Below are positions 22,055-33,840 of a stretch of DNA of 64,000 nucleotides, piece by piece. Positions within the stretch are counted from its first letter, which is position 1. Each line of letters begins with the position of its first letter. The stretch is from Gerris lacustris (Eukaryota; Arthropoda; Insecta; Hemiptera; Gerridae): the NCBI GenBank assembly GCA_951217055.1, contig OX578280.1, forward strand, positions 9,488,271-9,552,270, given 5' to 3'. The notes below the pieces were generated by a model. The model worked only from the letters and a program-made list of their open reading frames with translations, was not told where the DNA came from and did no database searches. The translations under genes were made by a program, and so were the position numbers.

Positions 22055-22547
22055 TACTATGTTCACACGTCGTTTTGGAAACGGTTTTGAAAACAATCCG
22101 CTAGTTCAAAACGCTGTACGAACGGAGATCGACGGATCGTATCGGGTTAGATCCGCTCCACCAAAAATACGTGAACGGGGGATCGAAATTCAAAACGCTC
22201 GTATGGTCGTGGAGGGGATCGAGATACCAGGTTATTTTACTCTTATCCACTTTTTAAGTTCTTGAAGCTTTTAAGTTTTCGTGAGCTTCTGTTTCTTTTT
22301 TTTAAACTGCAAAAACGTTTTTAAACAAAAGTTAATATTATAAAGAACCTGTAAAAACTTGTAAATAAAATGTAAAAATTCGCGGACATATTAGGTGACA
22401 AGAAAGAAGGTTTTACTCGTGACGTAACCGTTACGAGATTTCGAAAACAAATATTTCGATCACCTGTATTTTTTGTTGTATGAACGGGAATCGTTTTGAA
22501 AACGAATTGGATCCGAAACGCTTTCAAAACTATGTGTGAACGTAGTA
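22055..22547. mobile_element. MITE copy 2 (TACTATGTTCACAC), TAT target
   Basis: It is a close relative of 14849-15351 along its whole length. Ends are TACTATGTTCACACG and TGTGTGAACGTAGTA. TAT flanks both sides exactly (22052-22054, 22548-22550). Overlapping short frames are incidental. Confidence 0.88.
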
Positions 22548-22550
22548 TAT

Positions 22551-22975
22551 GTGTGCGTGTATGTGCATATATTTGTTCTCAGGCCGTCCACATCTTCCAC
22601 TTACCTCTTAAATATTGAACATAAGAGTCTATTTATATACTTTCATTTAATAGGTAAAATATGAGAGAATATACTACACAAGATTAATGTACGTTAGTCT
22701 ACTATTAGATATTGGTTTTCAGCTTAAATAATATTTGAATTTTACTGCTCTATCTATATAAGTGCTGGTGGCGTGCAGCAAACCATTAAATTATTCTTAT
22801 TTTTAGCACAATATCTTAATGGATATATTGATTGTTTATAATTATACCTTTAGAATTCTTCCGATTTCTTTCTCTCTATTCTTATATCAGATGTCTTAGA
22901 TACCTTAAAATATAAGCAATTGAACTTTTTAGTTTGAAAGTCAAGTAAGTTAGTTACTGGCTCCTATAATGTATA
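22551..22975. other. Unassigned AT-rich DNA
   Basis: No gene or familiar repeat seen. Confidence 0.4.
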
Positions 22976-24245
22976 AAAATCGGACGCGAGGCATCTCGGA
23001 ACTTTTCCTTACTAAATAATTTCAAAATGGCGGCAGATATTAAGTTTTAATATGGAGGAATTATTTATCTTATAGAAAGGTATAATTATTGCGAGTTTCA
23101 AAATAGTTACGAAATGATTAATTTTTTATATAAACGTTGAGATTTACACCTTTCAAAATTTTAGAATTTCTGGTTGAATGGACTTCTTTAGGTGTAGTAA
23201 AAACAATTTTATTTACTTTATCTTAACATGAGACGTTTCGACCCTTACAGGTTCATCTTCAGTCGTCGATCTTTATTATATTAATGTTTAATTAAATTAA
23301 TTAAATTATATTAATATAAGTCTAATGATGTAAAACATGTTTATGTTTTTACATCACTAGACTTATATTTATATTAAAGTCTAGTCAATTGGCTTGTTTG
23401 TATTTACAGTATTTGTGTTTTTTGTTGACTTTTTAATAATGTTATTAATTATTATAAAAAAATTTAAATTTTAACTTAATATAACTTTTCTAAGACCCTC
23501 TCTTATGGAGATAGTTTTTTATACACCATTAATATAATAAAGATCGATGACTGAAGATGACCCTGTAAGGGTCGAAACGTCTCATGTTAAGATAAAGTAA
23601 ATAAAATTGTTTTTACTACACCTAAAGAAGTCCATTCAACAAGAAATTCTGAAATTATTAATCAAAAGTCAATCTTTGGCGGCGGATATTAAAAACGAAA
23701 TTCAGTGAAAATGTTTGTCTTATAAAGCGGTATAATTATTACAAAATTTCAGTGCAATCGATTTTTTTTACAAAACAAAATCAGTTAATTGTTAAAGGTA
23801 TAAAAATTCAACTATTAAATTAAACACTTTGTATAATTAAAAAAAAATAATCAAAGAAAATTGAACTATGGTACATAAAACCAAAAAGATAACAACAGGT
23901 ATATCTACATATAAAAAGGCGGGAAAAGGAACAAGGTATCAGGGTTGCCAGATAAAAATACTTAAGATTAGAAAAAGTTCTGTAGTATTAATGACGCCAC
24001 AAATTTATGATTGTCTAGCCGGCATAACTACATGTAAGAACTGATTTTTGTACCAAGTTTCAACTCTCTAGCTTAAAAATTGTGGAAGTTATGCGTGACA
24101 CAGACAGACAGACGCACACACGGACAGACATCTTTAAAAAAAATGTCTTAAAAACACCAAAACGGATAATTCCGTTGAAATATCGGTTTTGGATTTTTCA
24201 AGTGAAAATAATACCTTTCTTTTTAAGGTAAGAAAAAGTAACAAA
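22976..24245 (+). mobile_element. Family A copy 4, diverged, carrying a foldback
   Basis: It starts GCATCTCGGAACTTTTCC (compare GTACCTCGGAACTTTTCC) and ends with AAAACGGATAATTCCGTTG (about 24160-24180) and a CAGACAGACAGACGC run. The inverted-arm element at 23164-23647 interrupts it; GGCGG(C)AGATATTAA occurs on both sides. A 38-nt poly-A follows at 24256. Confidence 0.5.
23164..23647. mobile_element. Inverted-arm element with CTGAAGATGA hairpins
   Basis: The left arm (23164-23290) and right arm (23528-23647) are inverted copies over about 120 bp: TTTAGGTGTAGTAAAAACAA, TATCTTAACATGAGACG and the hairpin motif. The motif is on the reverse strand at 23234-23264 and on the forward strand at 23551-23580 (CTGAAGAT-GACCC-TGTAA-GGGTC-GAAACGT). 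No coding sequence. Confidence 0.8.
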
Positions 24246-24254
24246 AATATTAAA

Positions 24255-24255
<1 letters not shown>

Positions 24256-24293
<38 letters not shown>
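24256..24293 (+). repeat. Poly-A tract, 38 nt
   Basis: An uninterrupted A run after AAATATTAAAC. It may be a retrotransposon tail for the family A copy before it, or simple slippage. Confidence 0.85.
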
Positions 24294-24296
<3 letters not shown>

Positions 24297-24470
24297 TGTG
24301 AGACTCTCACGCATTAGAAGTGAAACTTATGTCCTAGAAACAGAATAAACATAGAAAATATGTGTATAAAATAGCACAATAACCCTTATTTAGGTAATGC
24401 ATATTATATAAATCATTTAAATTTAAATTTATAACTAATAATTTACTAGTGATACACCCTTATAAATTAT

Positions 24471-24953
24471 ATGAAGATAATAATTTGATGGCTGTAGAGG
24501 TGTAGAAATAATGCGTAAATCACACAAACATTATGAGACGTTTCGACTTTATTTTAAAATCATCTTCAGTCATTACAAACTTTTTCAATAGCTACAAAAT
24601 AAGAATAAAAATACAATTAGTTATGGAATTCTAGTAATATTTTCTATATTGTAATATCAGTTCCTTTTTAATATTTTTTAACAAAATCTGGGTCGCACAT
24701 AAATCTGGTTTTTTGGTTTAATTTATGTGCGACCCAGATTTTGTTAAAAAATATTAAAAAGGAACTGATATTACAAATAGAAAATATTACTAGAATTCCA
24801 TCACTAATTGTATTTTTATTCTTATTTTGTAGCTATTGAAAAAGGTTGTAATGACTGAAGATGATTTTAAAATAAAGTCGAAACGTCTCATAATGTTTGT
24901 GTGATTTACTCATTATTTCTACACCTCTACAGCCATCAAATTATTATCTTCAT
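24471..24953. mobile_element. Foldback element, 230-bp arms, 17-nt loop
   Basis: Arms of about 230 bp (24471-24703 and 24720-24953) are almost perfect inverted copies; the loop is TCTGGTTTTTTGGTTTA or close to it. Each arm carries the CTGAAGAT-hairpin-GAAACGT motif (reverse strand 24539-24569; forward 24854-24886) with a stem different in sequence from that at 23551 but still paired. Confidence 0.92.
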
Positions 24954-25175
24954 AAATCATTTACTAAATACGCAACATACATATTTATAAACAAGAGCTT
25001 ACAATGCCGCCACAGTCAGTTACTTCTCAAAGAAACATAATTTCAATTAATAAAATATTTTCATAAAATGTTAGCGAATAATGAAGGAAAATATGAAAAC
25101 AACAATAATAATATATTAATTGTTATAATAATACCCTTATATACCAATTCCGTTTACATAATAAATCAACTACTG
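24954..25175. other. Unassigned AT-rich DNA
   Basis: No gene or familiar repeat seen. Confidence 0.4.
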
Positions 25176-25262
25176 CCGTGGTGAAGTGGTTACAAGATTT
25201 GACACTCAATCCAGGGGACGGGGGTTCGAGACTCGTCCAGAGGGAAGATTTTTTTTACAAAT
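25176..25262 (+). mobile_element. tRNA-like SINE head or tRNA pseudogene
   Basis: Box A TGGTGAAGTGG (25179-25189) and box B GGTTCGAGACT (25223-25233) are 44 nt apart, as in tRNA genes, and a T-run follows at about 25250. The T-stem pairs poorly and the acceptor stem is not evident, so this is not a working tRNA. A tRNA-derived SINE head or a dead tRNA copy fits best. Confidence 0.55.
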
Positions 25263-26065
25263 AAATCAAATGCCGGCCTAAGTCGGCAGTCGATTAAAAT
25301 ATCTATCACAGGTGAGTCTTAAAACAAAAACTTGCAATTTCGTTAATTTCACATCAAAAATGTTTCACTTGGATGAGTCTCGAAACGCGATATCAATTTT
25401 CACTTCAACAAATTCTATTCGTATAAACTAATTATTTGATATGGCTTTTTAAATAAGTTAACACATCTATTTTGATCTATAACTTATAAAAGCAGTTGCC
25501 TTAATCCTAAATTTATCTTCATTTTTAAGAAAAAAAAACAACTTTTTTGTCAAGTAATATTCAAAAGAATGTTAAAATTTATTAAGTCAAAGCGCTTTTA
25601 ACTCACTTTTTGTTTCTATTCATGAAAGCAAAAGTGAATAATAGGGATTCGAATAGCATAAATATTTTACATAATATTCAAGTGAGCTACACATGTAGTA
25701 GTTTAAGTCAGTAGGCAAATCCAATGAGAAGGTCTAATGATTCCATAAAACACTGCAAGCTGTAACCGCAACAGGAGGCAATCTCGTTTTAGAGAATCTG
25801 ACTTACTTAATACACATAAATAGCAAAATCTTATTTTAATAATTCACGTGTAACTTATAAACCTACTTATACAGTCCACCACATGGCTTCCTCACTTAGT
25901 AAATTATGTCAATATTGTTTAACGCATAAAACTAAAAATATTCTAACTAATCTATTTTTAAATAAAGCTGAAATTATTTCTAAAATAATTAAGCAGGTAG
26001 AATCTGTTCTCACAGTAATTAATCTTACTTGGATTCAATTATTTTTTTTTCGTAAAAAATTGGCA
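25263..26065. other. Unassigned AT-rich DNA
   Basis: A 63-aa frame (25883-26074) has no similarity I recognise and ordinary AT-rich composition. Nothing else. Confidence 0.4.
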
Positions 26066-26245
26066 GTTCTTTAAACTGTTACTCCCCTTATAATAAAAAA
26101 GTGGAGAGTAACAATCTAAAGGATTACGGAATGTTCTTCTTTAGACTGTTACTCCCCTTATAAAAACAGAAGAGTGGTATTCCATTGCCCCAAAGTACAT
26201 TGGACTAAGCATCACTTTGTCTTAATAGTTATTTAGATAAAGCAA
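26066..26245. mobile_element. CTTCTTTAGATTG element, diverged copy
   Basis: AAACTGTTACTCCCC and GAGAGTAACAATCTAAAG form an inverted pair, followed by TTCTTCTTTAGACTGTTACT and AAAGTACATTGGACTAAGC, as in the intact copy at 43172-43406. Confidence 0.65.
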
Positions 26246-26284
26246 TTTTAAAATTTTAAGCAATTTAAAAATAATTATATCCCT

Positions 26285-26510
26285 TTTTATAATATAAAAA
26301 AATAGACTGCCAATTGGTGTGGCACATAGCTTCCTTGCATCCTATATTTATGCTTTTACAAGCCATTATTGTCTAATTTGTTTAATTGTTTCCCCCGTTT
26401 TTTTAATTTGTCAAAATTGATTTTTTTTTTTTTTTTACATGAATTAGAGTATCAATTTAACAAAAGTTAAAGAGCGCAGACGGTGCAAATTAATCTGAGG
26501 TGTGAATAAC
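26285..26510 (-). mobile_element. Family F fragment (3' part)
   Basis: GGCACATAGCTTCCTTGC, CCCCCGTTTTTTTAATTTG and AAAGAGCGCAGACG match the F copies at 19795 and 49104 in reverse. It shows the F region without the S3 insertion. Confidence 0.65.
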
Positions 26511-27019
26511 TTCACATCATAGCCTACTGTGATAATAATTAATTGTTATTAACAATAATATTTTCTTAAAAATAATCAATGAATTATTAAGCCAAAATAA
26601 GTAAATATTAAAGTGGTTTATATTTTTCTTTTATATGTTCTGTATTTAGTTTTACCAATTATGTTTAATCACTAATTTCTTGAAAAAGTTGTGATCTATT
26701 CATTGGTCTCTTAATAATAGAGAATATGGAGGAGTAAGTTCAAAGGAGAAAAGCGGACTAGATGCAAGTTTGAGGAAGGTTAGCGTCGGTGCCTGGATCC
26801 GGGCAAGTATATCCGTAATGCGGGTTTACCTAGCCCAGTCCTGGCACTACTCCAACCCCTTGCTTAATCAATAATTTGACTTCTTCAGCCTTGTAATCCC
26901 TAAACCCTTTAACTACTTTCTAGGTCTTTAGAACCGACTGTCACAACATTTCACCCAAATCTCTAACTAATTAAAGCCAAAACTCGTGTTTTATTTATAT
27001 TTATTAATTTAGCATTTTT
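26511..27019. other. Unassigned DNA
   Basis: Includes a higher-GC patch (26765-26860) with no frame or match I can name. Confidence 0.4.
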
Positions 27020-27735
27020 AGGGTCCGTAGGCAAAACCAAGGACCCTTATATTTTCCTGCGTGTGTCTGTCCGTCCGTCCTCTCGCGTGCTCTCACGGCT
27101 ACTCCTTTCGTCCGATCACTTTGAAATTTGGCATGTATGTGTCTTGTACCTACCTACATATTTTAAAAATATAGCGACTTAAAAAAAAATTAGGGTAAAA
27201 AACTTAAGGGTTAAATTTTTTTTTTTTTTTTTCGACACCGTGAGGGGTATCATATGAAAGGGTACGTCGAGCTGATTACAAAAATATATAATTCTTTGGT
27301 TATAACTTTGATAGGGCGAGCGTAGGCGAGTTTGAAGCGGCTGTGAAGCGTGTCCCTCCCTTCTATCTCGCTTATGTGACGTGCAAAAAATCTGAAAAAA
27401 TTCCTGAACATTCTTCGACCAAAAGTAAAGATACCACTTTTTGGAAATTTCGAAAAAAATATTATTTTATTTTTTATTGACAAAATACGTTTTTTTTTTT
27501 TAATAATTATGGTCTTTTCTATGTATTTATATGGTTGTAGTCCGGTTCAGTGGCAAACACATACTTTATCGGAAGTTTGTTTATGTGTTTTGAGAATATC
27601 AGACCTATAGGCTAGTTCAAAGTAAGCTTTTTAGCATTTTAAAAAACACCATCAATTGGGTACTACTTAAACTATACGCAGGGTTTCCTACAGACCCTCG
27701 CTGTGTGCTGACTAGCATACATTTGACCTGTTTAT
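27020..27735 (+). mobile_element. Family E copy, full length
   Basis: It starts AGGGTCCGTAGGCAAAACC and ends TACAGACCCTCGCTG...GACCTGTTTAT. Terminal words GGGTCCGTAGGC and GCCTACRGACCC are inverted. Internal landmarks: TGTCTGTCCGTCCGTCC, reversed shared core, ACCGTGAGGGGTATCATATG, and TTCCTGAACATTCTTCGACC. Confidence 0.85.
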
Positions 27736-28545
27736 CTAGTGACTTACAATAAGTACCTACAAGTCTCTTGATAACCATTAGATATCAGATTATATCTGAA
27801 GAAGGCTGCTTTAGAACAGCCGAAACCGGTTAAGTGTTGTAATAACAATTATTTTGTGTTAAGACGTTATTTAGTTATTGAACTACACCTCTCTTAAGAT
27901 GAGTCTCTATCAAACATTGGAGAGAAAACAGTCGATGATCTTAACTAAAGACTAATGATGACCTTAAAATGAAGGGTCGAAACGACACCGAATCAAAATT
28001 GAATAATGTTTCAAATTTTCACACCTTTAAATCCATCTACCATATTAACAATTTAATGTAAAAGGTGCTGACTTTAACGTACCAAATAATAACTAAAAAT
28101 AAATATTGTTAAATAAGTAAACTTTAGGTACATCATAAAGTTTTGCAGTATTTCCAATTATGTGAACAAATTTCCAAAATGTATTCATTAGACTTAGACA
28201 ATAGTTACCTGTATAATGAATTATTTTTTAGGTAGATGGGTCGCTAAAGGGGTTGGTTTACATTAATTTTTAGCCAGGTTAAAGTGTACACTTTCATTCA
28301 AAATAAGCTATACATTGTTAGCTGAAAAGAGAAAATATTAATATTATAAAAAAAGCCGAAGTGTGGGCGAGATTTTCTTTGTTTTATGAATAAATAATCA
28401 TGTTTAATTAAAAACAACCTTCTTTCTGATCTCTCTTTTATTATTTATAAATTACCAGCCTTCACTCTGTGCTACCTTTTTTCTTATTAGGTACGATAAA
28501 TAACCATTTTTTAAATCTAGTTTGAATTTCTCAATGTTTTGTGTG
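27736..28545. other. Unassigned DNA with two CTGANGAN hairpin motifs
   Basis: CTGAAGAA-GGCTG-(loop)-CAGCC-GAAACC at 27796-27830 and a diverged TAATGAT-GACCTT-(loop)-AAGGGTC-GAAACGAC at 27953-27986. No coding sequence. Confidence 0.55.
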
Positions 28546-29545
28546 ATTGTACAGGTTCTCAATGTTTTGTTGGTTTGTACAGGTTCTCAATATTTTGTTG
28601 GTTTGTACAGGTTCCCAATGTTTAGTTGGTTTGTACAGGTTCTCAATGTTTTGTTGGTTTGTACAGGTTCACAATGTTTTGTTGGTTTGTACAGGTTCTC
28701 AATGTTTTGTTGGTTTGTACAGGTTCTCAATGTTTTGTTGGTTTGTACAGGTTCACAATGTTTTGTTGGTTTGTACAGGTTCTCAATGTTTTGTTGGTTT
28801 GTACAGGTTCTCAATGTTTTGTTGGTTTGTACAGGTTCACAATGTTTTGTTGGTTTGTACAGGTTCTCAATGTTTTGTTGGTTTGTACAGGTTCCCAATG
28901 TTTAGTTGGTTTGTACAGGTTCACAATGTTTTGTTGGTTTGTACAGGTTCTCAATGTTTTGTTGGTTTGTACAGGTTCTCAATGTTTTGTTGGTTTGTAC
29001 AGGTTCACAATGTTTTGTTGGTTTGTACAGGTTCTCAATGTTTTGTTGGTTTGTACAGGTTCTCAATGTTTTGTTGGTTTGTACAGGTTCTCAATGTTTT
29101 GTTGGTTTGTACAGGTTCTCAATGTTTTGTTGGTTTGTACAGGTTCTCAATGTTTTGTTGGTTTGTACAGGTTCTCAATGTTTTGTGTGTTTGTACAGGT
29201 TCTCAATGTTTTGTTGGTTTGTACAGGTTCTCAATGTTTTGTTGGTTTGTACAGGTTCTCAATGTTTTGTGTGTTTGTACAGGTTCTCAATGTTTTGTTG
29301 GTTTGTACAGGTTCTCAATGTTTTGTGTGTTTGTACAGGTTCTCAATGTTTTGTTGGTTTGTACAGGTTCTCAATGTTTTGTTGGTTTGTACAGGTTCTC
29401 AATGTTTTGTTGGTTTGTACAGGTTCTCAATGTTTTGTTGGTTTGTACAGGTTCCCAATGTTTAGTTGGTTTGTACTGGTTCTCAATGTTTTGTTGGTTT
29501 GTACAGGTTCTCAATGTTTTGTTGGTTTGTACAGCTTCTTTGTAC
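28546..29545 (+). repeat. 28-bp minisatellite, about 35 copies
   Basis: The unit is GTTTGTACAGGTTCTCAATG plus TTTTGTTG. In the first half every third copy has TTCAC instead of TTCTC (28668, 28752, 28836, 28920, 29004), an 84-bp higher-order period. The second half has TGTGTG variants instead. The unit has no stop in any forward frame, so three long frames (up to 346 aa) appear; they are artefacts. Confidence 0.96.
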
Positions 29546-29662
29546 GGGTTCTCAATGTTTTGTCTATCTTTTTTCAATGCATATTAATTAAAAAATCACA
29601 AAAAAACTTTTTTTAGTTGTAAATTATTAAATTATATAAAAATGAGATGGTATGTTAGCAAG
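29546..29662. other. Short linker, no gene
   Basis: Array edge and AT-rich DNA. Confidence 0.4.
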
Positions 29663-29999
29663 ATACAAGATGAGTAGAATATACAGGTGGTGACAAAAGG
29701 GTGTTTTTGCGTTCGGTTTTGTTCGGCTATCTTCGGACTGTGACGTCACCTGACTTCCCGATCACCGTCTTCTTACCTACAACCTTACCATAATTATTCT
29801 CATAATAGCATTTATTTGCTATAAAACACTCACTGCGTGAACATCTCCCAATCTCAATTTCTTACTATTGTCTACTTTAATTTCCTTTTATTGCTAAAGC
29901 TTTTTATTGTTGGTTTTGTTGTTGTTTTATATACCTTATGATAGGGTAATAAAAATTGCTAGAAAATAATTAATTTAACGTTTTGTTATTACCGGTAGA

Positions 30000-30075
30000 A
30001 TACATTGTGACCCCCCGAGGTCTCGAACCAGGGTCATCTAATCTACTCTCCTTACTCTACACTATTTTTTTCTTT
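30000..30075 (-). mobile_element. tRNA-like sequence, possible SINE head
   Basis: On the reverse strand GGTTCGAGACC is a good box B, and TAGTGTAGAGT about 30 nt upstream is a near match to box A. Short and isolated. Could be chance. Confidence 0.35.
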
Positions 30076-30247
30076 TGGGGAGAACAATTTAAATTTGTTT
30101 ATATTTTTTTTTACTTGCATACAGATGGGGAAATTCTCAAATGTTATTTTAGCAAAAAATAGCGTATATTATGCCGAATAATCTACGAAACCCTAAGAAG
30201 TACATGCTTGAAGCAAGTATACTTCCCTGTGATTTTTTTTGTCGATT

Positions 30248-30700
30248 GCCTTTACTTTCTCATATAATGAAAAATTGTGATGGCGAGAAAATTCGATTTA
30301 GAGATTTTGATGGATTTACACGTTTTGAGGTCCACTGAGTCCAAAAAAGTCTGTCTGTTGTGTGTGCAGAAGCCTGGATCCTAAACTACTGGACTGATTT
30401 TGAAGAAATCTGGCATACTTGCTTAGAAAAATTATAACCCGAGGCGAGATCGAGAAATGAACTTTAGCCCAAAATTTGTGGGCGCTACCTCCAAAAACTC
30501 TGAAATAACGGGGAAAAAAAAATTTTTTTTTAAGAACGGTTTCGACGATTTTGAATGAAAAATTCTAACGATATGAGCCGTTTTCCCGGGGAAAATATAG
30601 TTCCTGAGAAAATAGCTAAACGCGGACGGAGAGAGGCCGAGTTCGATTCCCCGCCTAGGAAAAGTTATTTTTATGATAAATATCTCAATAAACATTTATT
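30248..30700 (-). mobile_element. Family C copy 4, nested
   Basis: It starts ACTTTCTCATATAATG (TIR), then GGTCCACTGAGTCC, GTGGGCGCTACCTCC and GAACGGTTTCGACGATTTT, and ends with the tRNA-like part AGCTAAACGCGG ... GAGTTCGATTCCCCG (about 30617-30655). An 87-aa frame across it is not a gene. Confidence 0.78.
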
Positions 30701-31340
30701 TTTCTAAAAAAAAATAAAATCATGGACAAAATATAAACACGTTTACGTAATTCTTATGACATAAGGTTGTATAAATTAGTCGATATAAATAAAATATTAC
30801 AAATAATTTACTAGAACTAGAGTTTACTTTTTAACAGTGGTTTTAATCTTTTAAGATGCTTTACTCTACGTGAAATTAGATTATTTATTAACATTAACCG
30901 ATGAGCTATAGTAGTTATAATTATTATCTCTCTACATAAAATTTTAAAATTAGAGGAAGTTATTCAGCAATAATCTTTTATTTATGAATATTACAATAAT
31001 ATTAAAGTCAGAGGAAGAAGCTCTGATTTAAGTGATTACTAGGGCAATCTTCATTTATTGTTTATTGAATAACATAACAATAAAATAATACTACAAATAA
31101 ACTAGTAAATGAAATAAATAGAACAGTTAAAATATTCCGCTTGGAGTAACTTCATTTGATTAAATAAATGAAAAGTATGTTAAAAGTGCTATAGTAGGTA
31201 GGGTAGAAGAGAGCTGTAGGGAAGTCGAGTGACGTCACACTAGCCTAGTCTATAGGGACGGGTCCGAAGGCCTTTTGTCACCACCTGTATATTCTACACA
31301 TCTTGAGCAAGATAGACGCTGTCAAAAATTAAAAAAATTG

Positions 31341-32890
31341 CTTGCATACGAGTCTGCAAGACAGTGAGACATTTTCAGGCAACGCTTTTTGGTAACGCTT
31401 GAGTAACGCTTTTCGGTGTCATTTTTGGTAACGGTTTTCGAGTATATGTGCCAAAGTAAAGACATGAAAATGTCAAAACAATTCGAGAGTGCAGATTCTT
31501 GCGTTTGTAAATTAGGAATTAAATTGAACATTATGTAGTGCACGAAGAAAGAAAGTACTTTTCTTCTTTTCCAGTTTATTAAGAAGTAATATTTTAGCTT
31601 CTACACCCATATTTTTTTTATAATAAATGTAAAAAATTATAGTTTAACAAAAATAAAAAGTAAATAATGTAAAAATAAATTTTATGTATGTAAGTTTATT
31701 AGGAATAAAATTCTAAGGGTTGTGGCGTTTGTCCGATGCAAATCGGAGCAGTAGAACAGAAGTTGTAGTGGGGGAGGGGGGGGCGCCGTTGGGACGAGCG
31801 AGCGACTACTGGAACGTTAGCGAGAAGCGAAGAGAGTGAGACGTGGAGCAGGTAGCCGATTGGGAGATGAGAGGTGGGTAGGCCCTACCGAGCGCGGTAG
31901 AGGGAGACCCTATCTATACTATGAGCGAGCAGACTCGATTGAACACCTCCTGTTATCTTCCTAACTCCCTGTTACTATATCTTCCCTACTCGTGTAACGC
32001 TAGTTTTTGGTAACAATTTTCGAGGTTATGTGCCATAGCCAAGACATGAAAATGTCAATAAAACACAGCGAGAAATTTGTTACTAACGTTTCGCTAAATT
32101 TATTAAGCATCATCAGAGCAACAAACCAAGTATAAAATAAAAAAAATACAAAAAAGGTCGAGGTTGACTCTACGACATGTTATAAAAGAATAAATGTAGG
32201 TGTGGTGTACCGAGAATTATATTTTTTTACAAACCCAATCTTATTTAAAATATCTTTACATGTTTGAAACATTTGTCGAGTTTTGCTTCCAAGCTTACTA
32301 ATTTGTTTATGTCTCCGAATCCAAAAATTTAAGACAGAAATCCGTTTCAGACATCAAAGAGCATTTTTGGTCCTATAAATGCAGTTGTAAAAGCATGATA
32401 TCTATTAAAGCATGCATGGAAGCTATGTCCCGTCCTAATTGACAGACTTTTGACATTTTCATGCTTAGGCTATGGAACATAAGTCAAAAACTTTACGTTA
32501 CTTTTAGCTTAAAAACTCAGAAAAGTATAACAGGGAGTTAAAAAGCTATAGGAGGTTGTAATCCAGTATCCAGCTGTTGGGCCTCCCTCCACTGCACGTC
32601 ATAGGGCCGAAGAGAGTCGAAAAGATTTATACGTGTGACAGGGAGTTAGGAAAGTACAGGAGGTTGCCATCAACTCTCAGCCCTCTCGGCCTACCTAGTA
32701 TCAAGGCATATTAACAATTCGTAGAAGGCAGGCCGGCGCCTTTGAATTCAATATTTTGTTATCAAGCCGCGGCAGTGCCGGTGTGGAGATAAGAATAAAA
32801 ATTATCTTCATTTTATTTCATTTTATGCCGGTAGTTTACGCAGAGCGAAAACATGAAAATGTCTCACTGTCTTGCGGACTCGTATGCAAG
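31341..32890. mobile_element. 1.55-kb TIR element (CTTGCATACGAGTC)
   Basis: A 37-bp TIR, CTTGCATACGAGTC...GAGACATTTTCA at 31341-31377, is mirrored at 32854-32890 with one mismatch. Inside, GACATGAAAATGTC recurs at about 31462 and 32044, and TAACTCCCTG words lie in both orientations. A GC-rich patch is at 31740-31920. One CTGATGAT hairpin motif is on the reverse strand at 32087-32116. No transposase was found. Confidence 0.8.
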
Positions 32891-33295
32891 AAGTATTTTA
32901 AGATACAACTTAAATAATTTTTAAAGTTATTGTAAAAAGTGACGTATAAATGGACTAGTACCTGGCATAATAAAATAAATTAGTAATTTTGTGTTCTACA
33001 AAACCATAAAATGAGATATGCATTACAAATAATGAGTAATAATTCAATAAATGAAACAGAACAACTTGTAAATGAGATAAAAATAAAAAACTATCAATTC
33101 TATTCGATAAGTGCACTTAAAATAATGTAAAAAAGTAAATAATATGTAAGCAAGGTCGAAACACGACGTAGAATAAAATTTATCGGATACTCCTCTTATA
33201 GGAGTAAACATTTCTACCTGTGTTTTCAATGTTTTAGTAGAAAATGCTTTTTGCGGATAAATTTAATTATTATTAAAAAATATATCAAAATTGAT
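32891..33295. other. Unassigned AT-rich DNA
   Basis: No gene or familiar repeat. Confidence 0.4.
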
Positions 33296-33478
33296 TTCCT
33301 GAAGCCTAAACTACAGGGCCGATTATCACGAAATTTGGCATACACGTTCAGAAAAATCATACCCCGAAGCGGAATCGAGAAATGAAATTTAGCTCCAAAT
33401 TTGGGGGGCTACCACCCAAAAACACTGAAAAACGTGAAAATATATATTTCTTGAAAACGGTTCCGACCATTTTGAATA
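33296..33478 (-). mobile_element. Family C fragment
   Basis: GAAGCCTAAACTACAGGGCC, the reversed core (CCGAT, 6 nt, GAAATTTGG), TTGGGGGGCTACCACCC and AAACGGTTCCGACCATTTT. Broken on both sides. Confidence 0.7.
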
Positions 33479-33487
33479 ATAATTACA

Positions 33488-33838
33488 AGATATAAACTTT
33501 TTATATACTACGTTTTTAAATTTTCTGTTGACTAAATAAAAAATCATCAATTTGAAACCAGTCAAAATGAATATCGTAAATATGGGTCATATCAAAACAA
33601 ATAAAAAAAAGTAAAAACTGGCGGATTTTTTCTTAACTAACTTTCCATACAGCAAAATTTGCTGAAAACGAATTAAATTTTTCTGAAAGATGGCTAAAAG
33701 CATTAAAATAATGCATTGTCATCGTGTTCTGAGCTATTGTAAAAGTTTCAAATGTCTAGCTTCTCGGGATGTTAGTTAAAAGTTGATTGCAAGATTTGTA
33801 CTGGACAAACAAACAAGAAAGAAAGCTAATAAAAACGT
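33488..33838 (-). mobile_element. Family B copy 3, short form
   Basis: It runs TATACTACGTTTTTAAATTT to GAAAGCTAATAAAAACGTT, the reverse of copies 1 and 2. Confidence 0.78.
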
Positions 33839-33840
33839 TC

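Larger units (their letters stand above)
29663..31311. mobile_element. 1.65-kb TIR element (CAGGTGGTGACAAAAGG)
   Basis: GTAGAATATACAGGTGGTGA + CAAAAGG (left, 29673-29700) is mirrored by CCTTTTGTCACCACCTGTAT (right, 31271-31290). Subterminal GTGACGTCACCTGACTTCCC is mirrored by GGGAAGTCGAGTGACGTCAC. Ends may extend to CAAGATG on both sides. It carries nested family C (30248-30700) and a box-B-like sequence. No transposase. Confidence 0.8.

Noticed and set aside
28546..29545. CRISPR-like regular array (also 57049-58072 and 6950-7316)
   Set aside because: The units are contiguous with no unique spacers, and the window is clearly eukaryotic. These are mini/satellites.
28547..29587. 346-aa open frame and its 279-, 236- and 127-aa companions
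   Set aside because: All are readings of the 28-bp minisatellite, which has no stop in any forward frame; the same array gives different proteins in three frames.
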